Shown in pieces: positions 33,136 through 42,222 of a stretch of DNA of 64,000 nt. Source of the stretch: Chryseobacterium vaccae. Lineage in GTDB: Bacteria > Bacteroidota > Bacteroidia > Flavobacteriales > Weeksellaceae. The stretch is from NCBI RefSeq assembly GCF_009602705.1, contig NZ_VSWH01000001.1, positions 4,141,001 to 4,205,000 on the forward strand, written 5' to 3'. The first letter of the stretch is position 1, and each line of letters starts with the position of its first letter. Below the pieces are notes generated by a model that saw only the letters and a list, made by a program, of their open reading frames with translations, ran no database searches and had not been told where the DNA came from. Both the position numbers and the translations under genes were made by a program.

Positions 33136-34521
33136 TTATAATCCAAACTGCTTTGCAAACAGATCCGGGAAAACTCCCAGAAGGATAATGGATACAATAA
33201 CGAATACCGCTACAATATTATAAGTAACTGTTACTTTTTCTGAAGACTTGAATGTTGATTCTTTAAAGAAGAACATCGCAATGATCATTCTTAAATAGTA
33301 AGCAATGGAAAGGGCGGACCCCAAAACAGCTACCAACACTAAGAAAACTCCGTGCTTTGAATTCATCGCCTGGGAGAATAAAGCAAATTTACCCATGAAA
33401 CCTGCAGTTAAAGGAACTCCGGCCATTGAAAGCATAGAGATTGCTGCTGCTGTTGCCAGTAAAGGCTCAGTTTTAGCAAGACCCTTGAATGCTCCGAATG
33501 AAGTTTCTCTTTTCAGTTTTTCTACCCAGATCAGGCACATGAAAACTCCTACTGTAGATAGTGAATAAGCAAATAAATAAAATGCTAAGTTATAAGTAGA
33601 AAGGCTTGTCATACCGAAGAATACCAATCCGATATATCCTGCATGGGAAACAGAAGAGTAAGCAAGCATTCTTTTTGCGTTCGTTTGTGCAAGACCCATA
33701 ACGTTGGCCAAAAGTAAAGTGATGATTAAGAATACCCCCAATACATTGATCCAGTCCTGGGTAACTCCTGCAAAACCAATCGTCATTAATCTGAACAGAG
33801 CAAAGAATCCGGAGATTTTCACCACACTCGCCATAAAGGCTGTAATCAGGGAAGGGGCACCTACATATACGTCAGGGCTCCACATATGGAAAGGGGCTAA
33901 TGCTACTTTGAATGCCAGTGCGCAAAGGATAAGCAATACCCCTAGGATGAACATAACATTGGTTGTATTAGCTATTCCAAATTCATGGATCTTATATAAA
34001 TCAAAACTTCCGGTACTTCCGTAGATGAATGCAATACCGAACAGTAAAAAACCTGTTGCGAATGCACCCATTAAGAAATACTTAATTGAAGCTTCGTTGG
34101 ATCTTAAATCAGTTTTGTTGGCTCCGGCCATTACATATAATGGGATAGAAAGAATTTCAACACCTAAGAACATGGTTACTAAGTTCTGGTATCCGAAAAG
34201 AACAATTCCTCCAACTAATGCAAAAAGCATCAGGGCATATAATTCCGACTGGTGGCTTCTGTGGTTGCTGAATGCAAAACCTCCGAGAAAGAATAACAAT
34301 AAGGTGGTTACAATTGATATTTTAGTGAACAAAGCTGTATTAGCCGTATATTCATACATATGTCTGTACTTTTCGAAGAAAGCACATTCTGGCATGAAAC
34401 TTACGTACAATGCGATGATCAATCCCAAAATCCCAATGTATCTTGCGAATTTTCCCTGTTCAAAAACTCCCGAAAATAACGCAACAACTGCCGTTAGGAA
34501 AACAATAATTAAAACACTCAT
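33136..34521 (-). CDS. nuoN: NADH-quinone oxidoreductase subunit N
   Basis: A 461-residue antiporter-like subunit with about 14 membrane helices in the complex I membrane arm. LGVEILSIPLYVMAGANK and FKVALAPFHMWSPDVYVGAP carry the conserved Glu and Lys of the proton channel, and MLAYSSVSHAGYIGLVFFG is the second Lys helix. It is the last gene of the operon and is followed by a terminator. The 147-nt spacer from nuoM is filled by a 7-nt periodic tract. Confidence 0.95.
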   Translation of the reverse strand: MSVLIIVFLTAVVALFSGVFEQGKFARYIGILGLIIALYVSFMPECAFFEKYRHMYEYTANTALFTKISIVTTLLLFFLGGFAFSNHRSHQSELYALMLFALVGGIVLFGYQNLVTMFLGVEILSIPLYVMAGANKTDLRSNEASIKYFLMGAFATGFLLFGIAFIYGSTGSFDLYKIHEFGIANTTNVMFILGVLLILCALAFKVALAPFHMWSPDVYVGAPSLITAFMASVVKISGFFALFRLMTIGFAGVTQDWINVLGVFLIITLLLANVMGLAQTNAKRMLAYSSVSHAGYIGLVFFGMTSLSTYNLAFYLFAYSLSTVGVFMCLIWVEKLKRETSFGAFKGLAKTEPLLATAAAISMLSMAGVPLTAGFMGKFALFSQAMNSKHGVFLVLVAVLGSALSIAYYLRMIIAMFFFKESTFKSSEKVTVTYNIVAVFVIVSIILLGVFPDLFAKQFGL

Positions 34522-34527
34522 AATATA

Positions 34528-34669
34528 GATTTGAGAGGCGAGATTTAAGTTTAAAGGCTTAAAAGTTTAGAGTTTCCGGTTCAGAACCTTCCGTCTCTTA
34601 TCTCTTTGTCTTTTACCTTTAGTCTTCTCTGATCTCTTATTTTTTAATTTTTAAATCTTTTAATTTTTT
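34528..34669. repeat. 7-nt periodic tract in the nuoM-nuoN spacer
   Basis: 34528-34569 reads as six heptads with a leading G in most (such as GATTTGA and GATTTAA). 34593-34669 reads as eleven heptads moving from NTCTCTT through TNNCTTT to T-rich words. Both runs hold phase without insertions. Non-coding. Confidence 0.7.
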
Positions 34670-36162
34670 TAGTTAGCCATCGCTGTGTAGATAAACTTCA
34701 CCGAACTGCCTACCATATCGATCACCGGCTGTGGATAAATACCCAATAGGATCACGAAAACCGCTAAACTTGCCAATACAGAGAATTCTACACCGGAAAG
34801 ATCTTTTGCTGTGCTTAGAACTGCTTCATCACCTTCACCGAACATGGCTTTTCCGTAGAATCTCAACAGGTATACCGCACAAAGAATTATCGTAAGACCA
34901 GCAATCACTGCTGCCAATCCGTTGAAATCATATACTGCTTTTAACAGGATAAATTCTCCGATGAATCCATTGGTCAACGGAACTCCCATTGATCCCAGGA
35001 TAATGATCAGGAATAACACGGCAAATTTTGGAGCTACTTTTGCTAAGCCTCCCATTTGTCTGATATCTCTTGACTTAAATCTCTTATATAAAATATCACA
35101 ACAGTAAAACAATCCTACTACGTTGATACCGTGAGCAAAAGTCTGAACCAAAGCACCTTCAGCACCTTCAATATTGAATGTTCCTCTTAAAGTAATCACT
35201 GCTGAAGCGAAGATTCCCGCTACCATTAATCCAACGTGAGAGAAAGAAGAATAAGCAATAATTCTCTTCATATCGGTCTGGATGATCGCGATAAGTGCAC
35301 CGTGAACAATTCCCACAATAGCAAGGATGATTACAATCTGTCCTGAGATCCCTGCAATTGGAAGTGGAGTGATTGGAAGTAAATAACGCATTACTCCGTA
35401 CACCGCCATCTTAAGCATGATCCCTGATAACAACATCGATCCCTGAGTAGGAGAGTAGGTATAGGTATCAGGCTGCCAGGTATGGAAAGGGAATACCGGT
35501 AATTTCACTGCGAAGGCAAAGAAAATGAACCAGAATACCACCGTCTGCTGTGTTTCGTTAAGCTGAGCATTATACAGGTCTGTAAGTTCGAATGATGCAG
35601 AGTGGTTGTACACATAGATCAATCCTGCCAGCATGAATAATGAACCAACGAATGTATAAACGAAGAATTTCGTAGTGAATTCAAATCTTTTATTTTCCTG
35701 ACCCCAAAGTCCGGCAATGAACCAGATCGGAATTAAGGTTACCTCCCAGAAAATGTAGAACAATAGTCCGTCTAAAGAAGTGAACACTCCTACAAGACCA
35801 AACTGCATTAACAGAATCAGACCGTAGAATGTATTTCTGTAGTTTACATTTTCATTGAAAGATGATAAAATAATGATTGGCGCTAAAATGTTCGTCAATA
35901 ATAAAAGCAGCATGCTCATTCCGTCAATTCCGAAATGCAGAGTGCTTTTTATGAATTGAGACCACGGGTAATTGATTTCATGCTGCAATACACTGTCTAC
36001 GGTTGGATTAAAATCGAAATCCGAAATAATGTAGAATGTTACAAGCATCTGGATCAATGCAATTCCCAGCGCCAAATATTTGCTGGAATTATTCTTCCAG
36101 GCAAAAACTAATCCCGAACCTACAAGAGGTAATAGTAATAATGTTAATAATAAACCAGACAT
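34669..36162 (-). CDS. nuoM: NADH-quinone oxidoreductase subunit M
   Basis: A 497-residue antiporter-like membrane subunit. FWEVTLIPIWFIAGLWG holds the conserved Glu, VKLPVFPFHTWQPDTYTYSP the Lys and loop, and DMKRIIAYSSFSHVGLM the second Lys helix. Length is as usual. Its ATG overlaps the nuoL stop region (they share base 36162), indicating coupled translation with nuoL. Confidence 0.95.
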   Translation of the reverse strand: MSGLLLTLLLLPLVGSGLVFAWKNNSSKYLALGIALIQMLVTFYIISDFDFNPTVDSVLQHEINYPWSQFIKSTLHFGIDGMSMLLLLLTNILAPIIILSSFNENVNYRNTFYGLILLMQFGLVGVFTSLDGLLFYIFWEVTLIPIWFIAGLWGQENKRFEFTTKFFVYTFVGSLFMLAGLIYVYNHSASFELTDLYNAQLNETQQTVVFWFIFFAFAVKLPVFPFHTWQPDTYTYSPTQGSMLLSGIMLKMAVYGVMRYLLPITPLPIAGISGQIVIILAIVGIVHGALIAIIQTDMKRIIAYSSFSHVGLMVAGIFASAVITLRGTFNIEGAEGALVQTFAHGINVVGLFYCCDILYKRFKSRDIRQMGGLAKVAPKFAVLFLIIILGSMGVPLTNGFIGEFILLKAVYDFNGLAAVIAGLTIILCAVYLLRFYGKAMFGEGDEAVLSTAKDLSGVEFSVLASLAVFVILLGIYPQPVIDMVGSSVKFIYTAMAN

Positions 36163-38075
36163 TATTGTAATATAAAGTTAACAATCAGTATAATTCCCAC
36201 AGCTAAAGACATGATAAGGATATAAGTCTCTACATTTCCGTTCTGGATGCGCTTCATTGCTTTTCCGCTGTCTTCAGCGCCTTCGCCTACGAAGTCTACA
36301 AAACGGTCTAAGATCCCTTTATCAAACATCTTTCCTCCGCGTCCTAATCCTTCAACAGTTTTTACAATCAATGCATTGTAAAGTTCGTCTACATATAGTT
36401 TTTTAGCAGAAAGCTTTTCCCATCCGGTATAGCTTTCTTCTGCAAGAGCCATTTTTTTCTTTTTCACGTAGGTGTTTCTTACGATAAACCATACGGAGAA
36501 GAACATTAGTACTGTTGCTGCTAATAAGATCATTTCAGTATTGAAAGGTACTCCGGAAAGAGTAGCTTCCATCTGCTTGAAGCTTTGCTCGGTAAGAACC
36601 GGTTTAAGCCATTCCATCAGCTTGGCATAATGTCCGTGACCGATGAAGTGTGGAAGGTTAATGAAACCTCCAAGTACAGAAAGGATAGCCAATACGATCA
36701 ATGGTAATGTCATATTAGACGGGCTTTCATGTAAGTGGTGCTTCTGCTCTTCAGTACCTCTGAATTCTCCATGGAAAGTCAGATAGTACAGTCTGAACAT
36801 ATAGGTTGCTGTTATTGCTGCTAAAATAAATAAGAGTACCCAATACATTGGGTTTTTAGCGAAAGCAGCGACTAAAATTTCGTCTTTGGAGATCATCCCT
36901 GATAATAAAGGGAAACCTGAAATGGCTAATGTTCCGATAAGGAAAGTAGCGTGAGTAAGAGGAATGTATTTTTTTAGACCTCCCATGAAACGCATATCCT
37001 GTTCGTTGCTCATCGCATGGATCACAGAACCTGCTCCTAAGAACAATAAAGCTTTAAAGAATGCGTGAGTCATTACGTGGAACATCGCTGTGGTATAAGC
37101 TCCAAGACCTAAAGCGATGAACATAAATCCAAGCTGTGAAACGGTAGAGTAAGCTAATACTTTTTTGATGTCGTTCTGACGTAGCGCATAGAATCCGGCT
37201 AAAGCAGCCGTTAAGAATCCGATGAATAAAATTCCTCCCTGTACTGTAGGTGCTAAAGTAAATAAGAAATTAGATCTTACTACTAAATAGATACCTGCCG
37301 TAACCATGGTTGCTGCGTGGATTAACGCGGAAACAGGAGTTGGTCCGGCCATCGCATCCGGTAACCATGTATATAAAGGAACCTGAGCCGATTTACCGGT
37401 TGCACCGATGAATAAACTCGCTGTAATAAAGATAATTACTGTTCCGTCCAATTCAAATTTTGAAGAGTTCTGAGCTACCGTAAGATAATCTACAGCATTC
37501 GTCTGAGAAGCAATCATAAAAATACCGATCAGTAACGCAAGGTCACCAATTCTGTTCATGATGAAAGCTTTTCTTGCCGCTTTACCGTATTCCTCGTTGG
37601 TATACCAGAATCCGATCAGTAGATAAGAACAAAGACCTACACCTTCCCATCCAATGAAAAGAATAAGGTAGTTGCTTCCCATTACCAAAAGTAACATCGA
37701 GAAGATGAAAAGATTCAGATAAGTAAAGAACTTATAGAATCCTTTATCGTGGCTCATATATCCGATAGAGTATAAGTGGATCAGGGAACCGATACCTGTG
37801 ATGATCATGACCATCATTAAAGAAAGCTGGTCGATCTGGAATCCGAAATTAATCTGAACCCCGTTTACTCTGAACCATTCAAAAGCTCTTACGATTACCG
37901 GCTGGCTTTCAGAATTGAAATTCATGAAAAGACTTACAGCAATACAGAATGATCCGAAAACCATGGCTGTTGCCAAAGAACCCACCACTATTTTTGGAAG
38001 ATTTTTCCCGAATAAACCGTTAATAAGAAACCCTAAAAGTGGTAAAAGTACTATTGCATACACTAAATTTTCCAT
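36162..38075 (-). CDS. nuoL: NADH-quinone oxidoreductase subunit L
   Basis: A 637-residue antiporter-like subunit. FIGWEGVGLCSYLLIGFW and GKSAQVPLYTWLPDAMAGPT are the hallmark motifs, and DIKKVLAYSTVSQLGFMF the second Lys helix. The C-terminal part (about 530-637) should form the long amphipathic lateral helix and its final anchor. Three bases separate it from nuoK. Confidence 0.95.
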   Translation of the reverse strand: MENLVYAIVLLPLLGFLINGLFGKNLPKIVVGSLATAMVFGSFCIAVSLFMNFNSESQPVIVRAFEWFRVNGVQINFGFQIDQLSLMMVMIITGIGSLIHLYSIGYMSHDKGFYKFFTYLNLFIFSMLLLVMGSNYLILFIGWEGVGLCSYLLIGFWYTNEEYGKAARKAFIMNRIGDLALLIGIFMIASQTNAVDYLTVAQNSSKFELDGTVIIFITASLFIGATGKSAQVPLYTWLPDAMAGPTPVSALIHAATMVTAGIYLVVRSNFLFTLAPTVQGGILFIGFLTAALAGFYALRQNDIKKVLAYSTVSQLGFMFIALGLGAYTTAMFHVMTHAFFKALLFLGAGSVIHAMSNEQDMRFMGGLKKYIPLTHATFLIGTLAISGFPLLSGMISKDEILVAAFAKNPMYWVLLFILAAITATYMFRLYYLTFHGEFRGTEEQKHHLHESPSNMTLPLIVLAILSVLGGFINLPHFIGHGHYAKLMEWLKPVLTEQSFKQMEATLSGVPFNTEMILLAATVLMFFSVWFIVRNTYVKKKKMALAEESYTGWEKLSAKKLYVDELYNALIVKTVEGLGRGGKMFDKGILDRFVDFVGEGAEDSGKAMKRIQNGNVETYILIMSLAVGIILIVNFILQ

Positions 38076-38078
38076 TCC

Positions 38079-38408
38079 TTATCCTCTTAATTTATTAAAT
38101 ATACTTACATCTACAGAACGGGTATTTCTATACAGCATAGCAATAATTGCAAGACCTACCGCAACTTCTGCGGCAGCCACTACCATAATGAAGAAAACTA
38201 AAAGCTGTCCGTCTCCGTTTCCTTTATACGCTGAAAAAGCAGCCAATAAAAGGTTTACAGAATTCAGCATAAGCTCTACACAGCCCAAAATAACAATAGC
38301 ATTTTTTCTCAAAAGTACTCCAAGCACTCCCAGACAGAATAATACTGAACAAAGAATGATGAAATAATTCAGAGGGATGCTTTGTATAAATGTATTTACT
38401 TCTCCCAT
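38079..38408 (-). CDS. nuoK: NADH-quinone oxidoreductase subunit K
   Basis: A 109-residue protein with three membrane helices. LGCVELMLNSVNLLLAAFS carries the conserved Glu of helix 2 and MVVAAAEVAVGLAIIAML the second conserved Glu. Size and order (J-K-L) are canonical. Four bases separate it from nuoJ. Confidence 0.95.
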   Translation of the reverse strand: MGEVNTFIQSIPLNYFIILCSVLFCLGVLGVLLRKNAIVILGCVELMLNSVNLLLAAFSAYKGNGDGQLLVFFIMVVAAAEVAVGLAIIAMLYRNTRSVDVSIFNKLRG

Positions 38409-38412
38409 AATT

Positions 38413-38910
38413 TTATAAATCTTTTTTACCGATTAATACCGCACCTACAATACCTGCCAAAATCAGGATAGAAGCAAGTTCAAACGGTAAAACATATTCA
38501 TTAAACAAAAGTCTGCCCAGATTTTTCGTAAGACCAATCCCTTTATCTACATTTTCAAGTACAATATGGTTGTCGCTTACTCCTCTGAATACACCTAAAA
38601 CTCCAATTAACAGAAGACCTGCCGTAAAAACTCCAACAAATTTTAAAGTATTGTTCTTCTTACTTTCGTCTTGTTTATTAAGGTTAAGCATCATCAGGAT
38701 ATAAAGGAATAATACCATGATGGCACCGGCGTACACTATAATCTGAATGATTGCCAGAAACTGTGCATTCAGAAGAATGTACATTCCCGCAATGGAAAAC
38801 ATCGTAACAATTAATGACAGAATAGCATAGAGAGGATTTCTTGCAAACACGAAATATACCGCACTTGCCACTGCTAAAAACGCCACCAAGAAAAATAAAA
38901 ACTGATCCAT
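38413..38910 (-). CDS. nuoJ: NADH-quinone oxidoreductase subunit J
   Basis: A 165-residue membrane subunit with five predicted helices. IIQIIVYAGAIMVLFLYILM is the conserved helix-3 region that contains the pi-bulge in complex I structures. Its start shares one base with the nuoI stop (TAATG type), so translation is likely coupled. Confidence 0.94.
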   Translation of the reverse strand: MDQFLFFLVAFLAVASAVYFVFARNPLYAILSLIVTMFSIAGMYILLNAQFLAIIQIIVYAGAIMVLFLYILMMLNLNKQDESKKNNTLKFVGVFTAGLLLIGVLGVFRGVSDNHIVLENVDKGIGLTKNLGRLLFNEYVLPFELASILILAGIVGAVLIGKKDL

Positions 38911-39467
38911 TATTTTACCGCATTTTTTTGTTTCTCGGATTGTCTGGTCGTGATGTCAATCCTTTCATTTATTTTTTCAACTAATTTATCTTTTCCGTAA
39001 ATGAAAGAACCTCTGTTGGTTTCCACATCCACCAGTCTGTCGGTAAGATAGATGGCAGATTTCGGACAAGCTTCTTCACACATACCGCAGAAGATACATC
39101 TCAGCATATTGATTTCATATACTGATGCATATTTCTCCTCTCTGTAAAGACCTTTTTCTTCTTTTGTTCTTTCTGCAGCAGTCATGGTAATGGCTTCTGC
39201 AGGACAGGCTACGGCACAAAGTCCACAGGCTGTACATCTTTCTCTGCCTTCCTCGTCTCTTTTCAGAACGTGCTGGCCTCTCCAGATGGAAGCTCTCGGT
39301 TTCTTTACTTCCGGATACGAATATACTGCGGGAGCACCTTTTATCACGGTTCTTACAGCATGCTTAAATGTAATCCCCATTCCTGTAAAGATCGCAGGAA
39401 GGTAGATTTTTTCAGCAAGGGTCATTTCTTTATTGGAAACAACTTTTGATCTGTTAGTTAATTTCAT
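38910..39467 (-). CDS. nuoI: NADH-quinone oxidoreductase subunit I (two 4Fe-4S clusters)
   Basis: A 185-residue ferredoxin-like subunit carrying clusters N6a and N6b: CTACGLCAVACP and CIFCGMCEEACP. The N-terminal ~50 residues and the C-terminal Lys-rich tail are extra to the core. Its 5' leader is made of the left heptad block of the IVP element, which begins only 6 nt upstream of the ATG, so its translation signal lies inside or next to that repeat. Confidence 0.95.
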   Translation of the reverse strand: MKLTNRSKVVSNKEMTLAEKIYLPAIFTGMGITFKHAVRTVIKGAPAVYSYPEVKKPRASIWRGQHVLKRDEEGRERCTACGLCAVACPAEAITMTAAERTKEEKGLYREEKYASVYEINMLRCIFCGMCEEACPKSAIYLTDRLVDVETNRGSFIYGKDKLVEKINERIDITTRQSEKQKNAVK

Positions 39468-39472
39468 TATAT

Positions 39473-39503
39473 AATTTGAAATTTGAAGTTTGAGATTTGA
39501 AAT
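39473..39503 (+). repeat. left 31-bp inverted repeat of the IVP element (heptads TTTGARR)
   Basis: Four tandem 7-nt words of form TTTGARR. It matches the reverse complement of 39993-40023 at 27 of 31 positions. Confidence 0.88.
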
Positions 39504-39537
39504 GTATTGAAAATTTTATCTCTCAAACCCTTAATTA

Positions 39538-39936
39538 TTAATTATTATTTCTTTTAAATTTATTTCCGTTGTGTTCTGTCATTTTCAGATAACTGATAAA
39601 TCCTGACAGTTTTTTAGACAAAGATATTGTTTGGCTTTTTAAAAAATTAAAAACTTCTTCATCTAAATAATTTCGGTCAAAAGCTCTGATCAATTGAGAA
39701 CGAACTTCTCCTGCAGAACCTTTAGACATGGTAAGAAAGTTTATCAATTCTTTATTACCTTCTCTTTCAAACCCTTCGGCTATATTATCCATAATTGATG
39801 CAGATGATCTGTCAATCTGGTTTTTATCATGGTTTAGAAATTTGGGATTCAGCAAACATTCTTTTTGAATCAACTGGCAAAGACTTCTTGACTGCTGCCA
39901 TATTTCCAAATCTTCAAAATTATTTATCGTTGCCAT
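39538..39936 (-). CDS. four-helix-bundle protein (23S rRNA IVP/S23 family)
   Basis: A 132-residue helical protein. FEDLEIWQQSRSLCQLIQ, then RSSASIMDNIAEGFERE and FLTMSKGSAGEVRSQLIRA, are the family signature. These proteins were first found encoded in intervening sequences within 23S rRNA genes of Leptospira and others; the Avd protein of diversity-generating retroelements shares the fold. Here it sits between nuoH and nuoI in the same direction, so it is expected to be on the nuo mRNA. It has no known link to complex I. It is flanked by inverted heptad repeats, and no reverse transcriptase is near. Its function is unknown. Confidence 0.9.
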   Translation of the reverse strand: MATINNFEDLEIWQQSRSLCQLIQKECLLNPKFLNHDKNQIDRSSASIMDNIAEGFEREGNKELINFLTMSKGSAGEVRSQLIRAFDRNYLDEEVFNFLKSQTISLSKKLSGFISYLKMTEHNGNKFKRNNN

Positions 39937-39992
39937 ATTTGATATTTGAAATTATTACTCTTAAAATTACTAATTTAAAGTCATTTCGCTGA

Positions 39993-40023
39993 ATCTCAAA
40001 TTTCAAACATCAAATCTCAAATT
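39993..40023 (-). repeat. right 31-bp inverted repeat of the IVP element
   Basis: Complement of the left block with four mismatches, each seven bases apart (block positions 8, 15, 22, 29). Ends in the first base of the nuoH stop codon. Confidence 0.88.
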
Positions 40024-41084
40024 TACTGGAACGCTAAAATTACAGCACCTGTAACTAATAGGTTTACTAATGCCATAGGAATAAGAGTTTTCCATCCTAA
40101 GTGCATTAACTGGTCATATCTGAATCTAGGAAGCGTCCATCTGATCCACATGAAGATCAGGATTCCGATTACTGTTTTCGTTAAGAAAGCAACAATACTT
40201 AAGATTCCTGCAGCATTTTCTCCCCAGTTCTGAGTTACCCATTCAATTCCAGGATAGTTGTAACCTCCGAAGAAAAGAACAACCATGAATGCATTGGAAA
40301 TAAACATGTTCACGTATTCACCGAACATATAAAGTCCCAGTTTCATGGAAGAGTATTCTGTAGAGTATCCTGTTACCAATTCAGATTCACATTCAGGTAA
40401 ATCGAAAGGGTGTCTGTTGGTTTCTGCTAAAGCAGCTACAAAGAAAACAAGGAAGGCAATCGGCTGATAGAAAATATTCCAGTTCATCCCGGAACCCCAG
40501 GGAATAATTCCCCATAATTTTCCGCCAGTCTGGCTTTCTGTAATTTCTTTTAAATCTAAACTTCCTGTCATCATAATGATAGAAAGAAGGGCTAATCCCA
40601 TCGCTAATTCATAAGAAATCATCTGTGAAGAAGCACGGATAGCACCCAGTAATGAATATTTGTTATTCGAAGCCCAACCTCCGATCATGATTCCGTATAC
40701 TCCGATAGAAGCCATTCCGATGATGAAAAGAACTCCCACGTCAATATTCGCAACCTGAAGATCAAAAGAAGTACCTGCAATATTTAAACTTTTACCCCAA
40801 GGAATAACCGCCCCAGTGATTAATGAAATAAACATTACTAAAGCTGGTCCCAATACGAAAAGGAATTTTTCAGCATTGGCAGGCGTAAAGTCTTCCTTAA
40901 AGAAGAATTTTCCACCGTCAGCAAGAGGCTGCAGCAATCCGAAAGGTCCTGCTCTGTTAGGACCAATTCTATCCTGCATAATAGAGGCTACTTTTCTTTC
41001 TGCCCAGGTAGAGTAGGCTGCTATTGTCAGAGACAGTAGGAAAAGCGCTAGTACAAGTATAAGTTTAAATGTTAGTAAATCCAT
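40023..41084 (-). CDS. nuoH: NADH-quinone oxidoreductase subunit H
   Basis: A 353-residue membrane subunit at the quinone site. ERKVASIMQDRIGPNRAGP and FGLLQPLADGGKFFFKED are diagnostic, and AETNRHPFDLPECESELVTG is the conserved acidic loop. About eight to nine membrane helices. It ends where the IVP element begins and starts after a 7-nt periodic hairpin tract. Confidence 0.95.
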   Translation of the reverse strand: MDLLTFKLILVLALFLLSLTIAAYSTWAERKVASIMQDRIGPNRAGPFGLLQPLADGGKFFFKEDFTPANAEKFLFVLGPALVMFISLITGAVIPWGKSLNIAGTSFDLQVANIDVGVLFIIGMASIGVYGIMIGGWASNNKYSLLGAIRASSQMISYELAMGLALLSIIMMTGSLDLKEITESQTGGKLWGIIPWGSGMNWNIFYQPIAFLVFFVAALAETNRHPFDLPECESELVTGYSTEYSSMKLGLYMFGEYVNMFISNAFMVVLFFGGYNYPGIEWVTQNWGENAAGILSIVAFLTKTVIGILIFMWIRWTLPRFRYDQLMHLGWKTLIPMALVNLLVTGAVILAFQ

Positions 41085-41097
41085 TTTTTATTTATTT

Positions 41098-41167
41098 AGA
41101 TATTAGATGTCAGATGCTATATATCAGATTTAAAATCTGTTGTCTGTTGTCTGAAATCTTACGTCTT
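41098..41167. repeat. ten phased heptads forming an imperfect hairpin (nuoG-nuoH spacer)
   Basis: Exactly 70 nt. 41098-41132 is five heptads, four of them AGATNNN and one ATATATC. 41133-41167 is five heptads of form NNRTCTK, the complementary orientation of the same word. The two halves can pair around AGATTTA/AAATCT. Confidence 0.88.
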
Positions 41168-41179
41168 AAAGATTAAAAT

Positions 41180-42178
41180 TTATTTTTCGTCTTTTTCACT
41201 GATTTCCTTAGCCATCGGATTGTCTAAAACTCTTAGTTCATCCTTAGGTTTTTCGTAGTGGTTCAATGAAATAACAGAATGTCTGTCGATATGCCTAGGT
41301 CCTTCAAGATTCCAGTCAGACAATTCTTTTCTTTCGAAACGGCAGGTATCGCAGATGAATTCTTCTACTTCACCCCACTGGTCTTTTCTGGCTGTAACTC
41401 TTACCACTTCATCACCTTTCATCCAAACAACAGCTTTTCCTGAACACTTATCACATTTACATGAAGCATTCATTGGTTTTGTAAACCATACTCTGCTTGC
41501 AAAACGGGCTGTTCTGTCTGTTAATGCTCCAACAGGACATACGTCAATAACGTTTCCGATGAAGTCATTATCCAAAGCTTTATTTAAATAGGTTGAAATT
41601 TCAGCATGATCTCCTCTGAAAAGAATTCCATGTTCTCTGGAATCGGTAAGCTGATTAGCGGTAAGAACGCATCTTGCACAAAGAATGCAACGGTTCATAT
41701 TCAATTTGATGTTCGGACCAAGATCGTCAGCTTCGTAAGTATTTCTTTCGAATTCAGTTCTCGTGTTCTCTACACCGTGCTCATATCCTAAATCCTGAAG
41801 GTGGCATTCTCCGGCCTGGTCGCAGATAGGGCAATCCAGCGGGTGGTTTACCAATAGAAATTCGGTTACCGCTTTTCTTCCTTCCTGAGCCTTTTCGGAG
41901 GTAAGGTTTTTAACCTCCATTCCGTCCATTACATTGGTTCTGCAGCTGGCAACCAATTTAGGCATTGGGCGCGGATCTGCTTCAGATCCTTTAGAAACTT
42001 CCACAAGGCAGGTTCTGCATCTTCCTCCACTGGTTTCCAATTTGCTGTAGTAGCACATTGCAGGAGGTACAGATTTTCCGCCGATTTGTCTTGCAGCTTC
42101 CAGAATAGAAGTTCCAGGCAGTACTTCGGTGGTCTGTCCGTCTATCGTTATTTTGAATTTTTTAACCTCTTCGCTCAT
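41180..42178 (-). CDS. nuoG: NADH-quinone oxidoreductase subunit G, short form
   Basis: A 332-residue protein with the N-terminal iron-sulfur part only. KLETSGGRCRTCLVEV belongs to the 2Fe-2S ferredoxin domain, HPLDCPICDQAGECHLQDLG to the His/Cys 4Fe-4S cluster, and MNRCILCARCVL with DVCPVGAL to the N4 cluster. A further Cys set (CKCDKCSGKA, then FICDTCRFERKEL) ends the protein. The molybdopterin oxidoreductase-like C-terminal half (about 500 residues) of typical NuoG is absent. I believe short NuoG is usual in Bacteroidota, so this is not a recent truncation. Confidence 0.92.
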   Translation of the reverse strand: MSEEVKKFKITIDGQTTEVLPGTSILEAARQIGGKSVPPAMCYYSKLETSGGRCRTCLVEVSKGSEADPRPMPKLVASCRTNVMDGMEVKNLTSEKAQEGRKAVTEFLLVNHPLDCPICDQAGECHLQDLGYEHGVENTRTEFERNTYEADDLGPNIKLNMNRCILCARCVLTANQLTDSREHGILFRGDHAEISTYLNKALDNDFIGNVIDVCPVGALTDRTARFASRVWFTKPMNASCKCDKCSGKAVVWMKGDEVVRVTARKDQWGEVEEFICDTCRFERKELSDWNLEGPRHIDRHSVISLNHYEKPKDELRVLDNPMAKEISEKDEK

Positions 42179-42181
42179 ATT

Positions 42182-42216
42182 CTATGCTTTTCGCTTATGC
42201 TTTTAGGGCGTTAAGC
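42182..42216. repeat. short heptad tract with GCT words
   Basis: About five 7-nt words (CTATGCT, TTTCGCT, then one with a one-base slip), sharing the GCT ending with the nuoC-nuoD tract. It is the weakest of the set. Confidence 0.5.
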
Positions 42217-42222
42217 TCTATT

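Larger units (their letters stand above)
39473..40023. mobile_element. candidate IVP/S23 insertion bracketed by inverted heptad repeats
   Basis: 551 bp filling the nuoH-nuoI spacer exactly: right repeat abuts the nuoH stop, left repeat lies 6 nt from the nuoI start. The only gene inside is the four-helix-bundle protein, on the same strand as nuo. No target duplication is seen and no transposase is present. Calling it mobile is an inference from the inverted ends and from its odd position in a core operon. Confidence 0.5.

Noticed and set aside
39538..39936. IVP gene as an Avd protein of a diversity-generating retroelement
   Set aside because: No reverse transcriptase, template repeat or variable repeat is seen within the window.
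41180..42178. nuoG truncated by mutation
   Set aside because: It ends cleanly, has a complete set of iron-sulfur motifs and no downstream remnant of the missing domain; the short form is probably normal in this group.
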